Assembly (NCBI GenBank): GCA_011057175.1
Contig: DSBZ01000271.1
Span: forward strand, 1-6,358
Length of the DNA: 6,358 nucleotides
Direction of reading: 5' to 3'
DNA from: Candidatus Acetothermia bacterium
Lineage (GTDB): Bacteria > Bipolaricaulota > Bipolaricaulia > Bipolaricaulales > Bipolaricaulaceae
The notes under the pieces were generated by a model, which was not told the DNA's origin, did not search any database, and saw nothing but the letters and a program-made list of their open reading frames with translations. Position 1 is the stretch's first letter. Every line of letters begins with the position of its first letter. This document shows positions 5,497 to 6,358 of this stretch, one piece after another. Position numbers and translations under genes: made by a program.

Positions 5497-6012
5497 TTAG
5501 GGGCGGAGGGAGCGCACGTGGGCGGTGAGGCGCCGCAGGTCGTCGATGGACAACCCGTCGAGGAGGTAGCTGATCTCGCGCAGGAGATCGTTCCGCTCAC
5601 GCTCCTGGCGTGTGCGCTCGCGAAACGCCTGTTCGGCCAGCCGGTGCGCGGGGTGGTTGATCTCCCGCTCCACGAAGTTCATGCGCCACCGGGGGAGCCG
5701 GGCGAGGAGATCGAGGGCGTTCCGGTTCAGGAGTTCGAGGTGGGGCTCGCGGACCTGGTAGAACCCGTTCACCTGGTTCGCGACGAGCTGGTTGTCGGTG
5801 AGGAACACGGCCTCGTCCGGGGAGAGCTCGATGGCGAGGCGGATCCCCTCGAGGAGGGCCTTGTATTCCGCGACGTTGTTCGTGGCCCGTCCGATGAGCT
5901 TCGATACTTGCTCCAAGACCTGGCCCTTGTCGTCGGTGACGAGGACCCCGATCGCGGATTCCCCGGGGTTGCCGCGGGAACTGCCGTCCACGTTCACGAA
6001 GATCTTGCGCAT
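5497..6012 (-). CDS. rnhA: Ribonuclease HI-family protein (RVT_3-like) with C-terminal helical extension
   Basis: A 171-residue RNase H-fold protein, expected to cut the RNA strand of RNA-DNA hybrids. The N-terminal domain (1-130) carries FVNVDGSSRGNPG (5-17, metal ligand D9), ATNNVAEYKALLEG (43-56, E49) and LTDNQLVANQVNG (71-83, D73), the classic DEDD landmarks of the compact RNase HI-like group. The fourth carboxylate, normally an Asp just before LA in the last helix (AD.LA), is His here: NHPAHRLAEQA (119-129, H123). Residues 131-171 form a charged, probably helical extension (RERTRQERERNDLLRE, then LDGLSIDDLRRL), absent from the minimal enzyme. ATG 6010-6012 is supported by GAGGAGG four bases upstream. 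The stop is 5 bases before dtd, and the tRNA gene lies 44 bases upstream. The family is certain; activity and the exact symbol are less so. Confidence 0.88.
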   Translation of the reverse strand: MRKIFVNVDGSSRGNPGESAIGVLVTDDKGQVLEQVSKLIGRATNNVAEYKALLEGIRLAIELSPDEAVFLTDNQLVANQVNGFYQVREPHLELLNRNALDLLARLPRWRMNFVEREINHPAHRLAEQAFRERTRQERERNDLLREISYLLDGLSIDDLRRLTAHVRSLRP

Positions 6013-6056
6013 CGCCCCTCCTCAACCAGCGAGCCGCGCGCCGGTGTACCGATCTG

Positions 6057-6128
6057 TGGGCCCGGCAGGGTTTGAACCTGCGACCAACCGGTTATGAGCC
6101 GGCTGCTCTGCCCCTGAGCTACGGGCCC
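6057..6128 (-). tRNA. tRNA with anticodon CAU, probably tRNA-Ile2 (otherwise elongator Met)
   Basis: The minus strand folds into a 72-base cloverleaf. It has a 7-bp acceptor stem GGGCCCG/CGGGCCC, a D stem GCUC/GAGC with a 7-base loop, an anticodon stem GCCGG/CCGGU (one G-U pair) with loop CUCAUAA, a 5-base variable region, a T stem GCAGG/CCUGC with loop UUCAAAC, and discriminator A. The anticodon is CAU. The G1-C72 pair and the absence of the GGG/CCC anticodon-stem run exclude initiator tRNA. C4-G69 and C5-G68 in the acceptor, and the UUGGUCGC stretch after the anticodon stem, resemble tRNA-Ile2, whose C34 is changed to lysidine by TilS, rather than elongator tRNA-Met. The 3' CCA is not encoded (the sequence continues CAG after the discriminator). 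It probably heads the transcript continuing into the rnhA-like gene; no terminator is visible in the 44 bases between them. Confidence 0.93.
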
Positions 6129-6136
6129 GCGTGGGC

Positions 6137-6165
6137 ATGGTAGTCCCGCTCTGCGGCGGCGGCAA
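6137..6165 (-). promoter_or_regulatory. Candidate promoter for the tRNA-rnhA-dtd-rpmF unit
   Basis: On the minus strand, TTGCCG (6160-6165), a 17-base spacer and TACCAT (6137-6142) form a plausible -35/-10 pair. The -10 box matches TATAAT at four of six positions. Only 8 bases lie between it and the mature 5' end of the tRNA, so transcription would start almost at the tRNA itself. It is the best promoter-like pair seen in the 120-base gap upstream of the tRNA. The rest of that gap (6129-6248) holds only a weak 6-bp inverted repeat. Confidence 0.45.
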
Positions 6166-6248
6166 CTTGGGCCATGGCCTGGCGGCTGGCGGGAGACCTG
6201 GAAGCCCCCCCGGCAGAGCTTCCCTAGCAGGCTTGGGGAGCGGTCAGC

Positions 6249-6358
6249 TCAAGGGCCGAGCAGGTCCCCCACGTACCACGCCACCACCGCGCCCAGGCGT
6301 CCGTAGTAGAAGGGAAAGGACCTGCTGAGCGCGGTCCTGCTGAGCGCGGTGTAGAGTA
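6249..6358 (-). CDS. C-terminal end of an unrecognised protein (5' end outside window)
   Basis: The minus-strand frame is open from the window edge to TGA at 6249-6251, giving 35 C-terminal residues. It reads LYTALSRTALSRSFPF, then YYGRLGAVVAWYVGDLLGP. Of the 35 codons, 32 end in G or C, which supports real coding in this genome. The aromatic and hydrophobic content (FPFYYGRLGAVVAWYVGDLL) could be a membrane-associated or buried helix. I do not recognise the family. The TALSR unit is present twice because of a 15-base tandem duplication. The gene lies upstream of, and in the same direction as, the tRNA-rnhA-dtd-rpmF unit, which has its own likely promoter. Confidence 0.5.
   Translation of the reverse strand, partial: LYTALSRTALSRSFPFYYGRLGAVVAWYVGDLLGP
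6321..6350 (+). repeat. Perfect tandem duplication of a 15-base unit
   Basis: CCTGCTGAGCGCGGT occurs twice back to back (6321-6335 and 6336-6350) with no mismatch. On the minus strand it encodes TALSR twice, in frame, inside the partial unknown gene. The unit is a multiple of three, so the duplication preserves the frame. Confidence 0.9.

Noticed and set aside
6200..6223. Inverted repeat GGAAGC/GCTTCC with a 12-base loop as a terminator for the right-edge gene
   Set aside because: The stem is only 6 bp, the loop is long and no T-rich run follows on the minus strand.
6131..6328. A 65-residue plus-strand open frame at the right end
   Set aside because: It is low-complexity Gly/Pro/Arg sequence that overlaps the tRNA promoter candidate and lies opposite a minus-strand frame with much better codon bias.

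Overview
The window looks like chromosomal housekeeping DNA from a GC-rich bacterium, with closely packed genes and strong G/C preference at third codon positions. L32, Dtd, Upp and PlsY are all bacterial-type. The use of GGG, CGG, CTC and GCC codons and the gene mix would fit a poorly cultured lineage such as Bipolaricaulota (Acetothermia). That placement is only an impression from style; no marker in the window proves it. I see no transposase, integrase, CRISPR array or phage gene.

Plus-strand half (1-4823): the 3' end of plsY (membrane glycerol-3-phosphate acyltransferase) is followed by an unrecognised cytoplasmic protein of about 300 residues. Then come upp (uracil phosphoribosyltransferase), a FabG-like short-chain dehydrogenase, a TIM-barrel sugar isomerase/epimerase-like protein and a major facilitator superfamily transporter. 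From upp onward the genes are separated by 10, 3 and -4 bases, so they look like one transcription unit. The dehydrogenase, isomerase and transporter could form a small carbohydrate or polyol uptake-and-conversion cassette downstream of uracil salvage. The substrate cannot be read from the sequence.

Minus-strand half (4828-6358), read from right to left: the C-terminal end of an unrecognised protein, a tRNA with anticodon CAU (probably the lysidine-modified isoleucine type), an RNase HI-like protein, dtd (D-aminoacyl-tRNA deacylase) and rpmF (ribosomal protein L32). The tRNA, rnhA-like, dtd and rpmF genes lie head to tail: 44 bases from tRNA to rnhA, 5 bases from rnhA to dtd, and a 38-base overlap of dtd and rpmF. 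This makes a compact translation-linked unit. It converges on the transporter gene with only 4 bases between the stop codons.

Points worth a second look are an altered fourth metal ligand (Asp to His) in the RNase H, a missing tetrad Asn in the dehydrogenase, a C-terminal Dtd extension that carries the rpmF ribosome binding site, a possibly leaderless upp promoter, an unknown gene between plsY and upp, and an in-frame 15-base tandem duplication at the right edge. I found no clearly novel multi-gene system.
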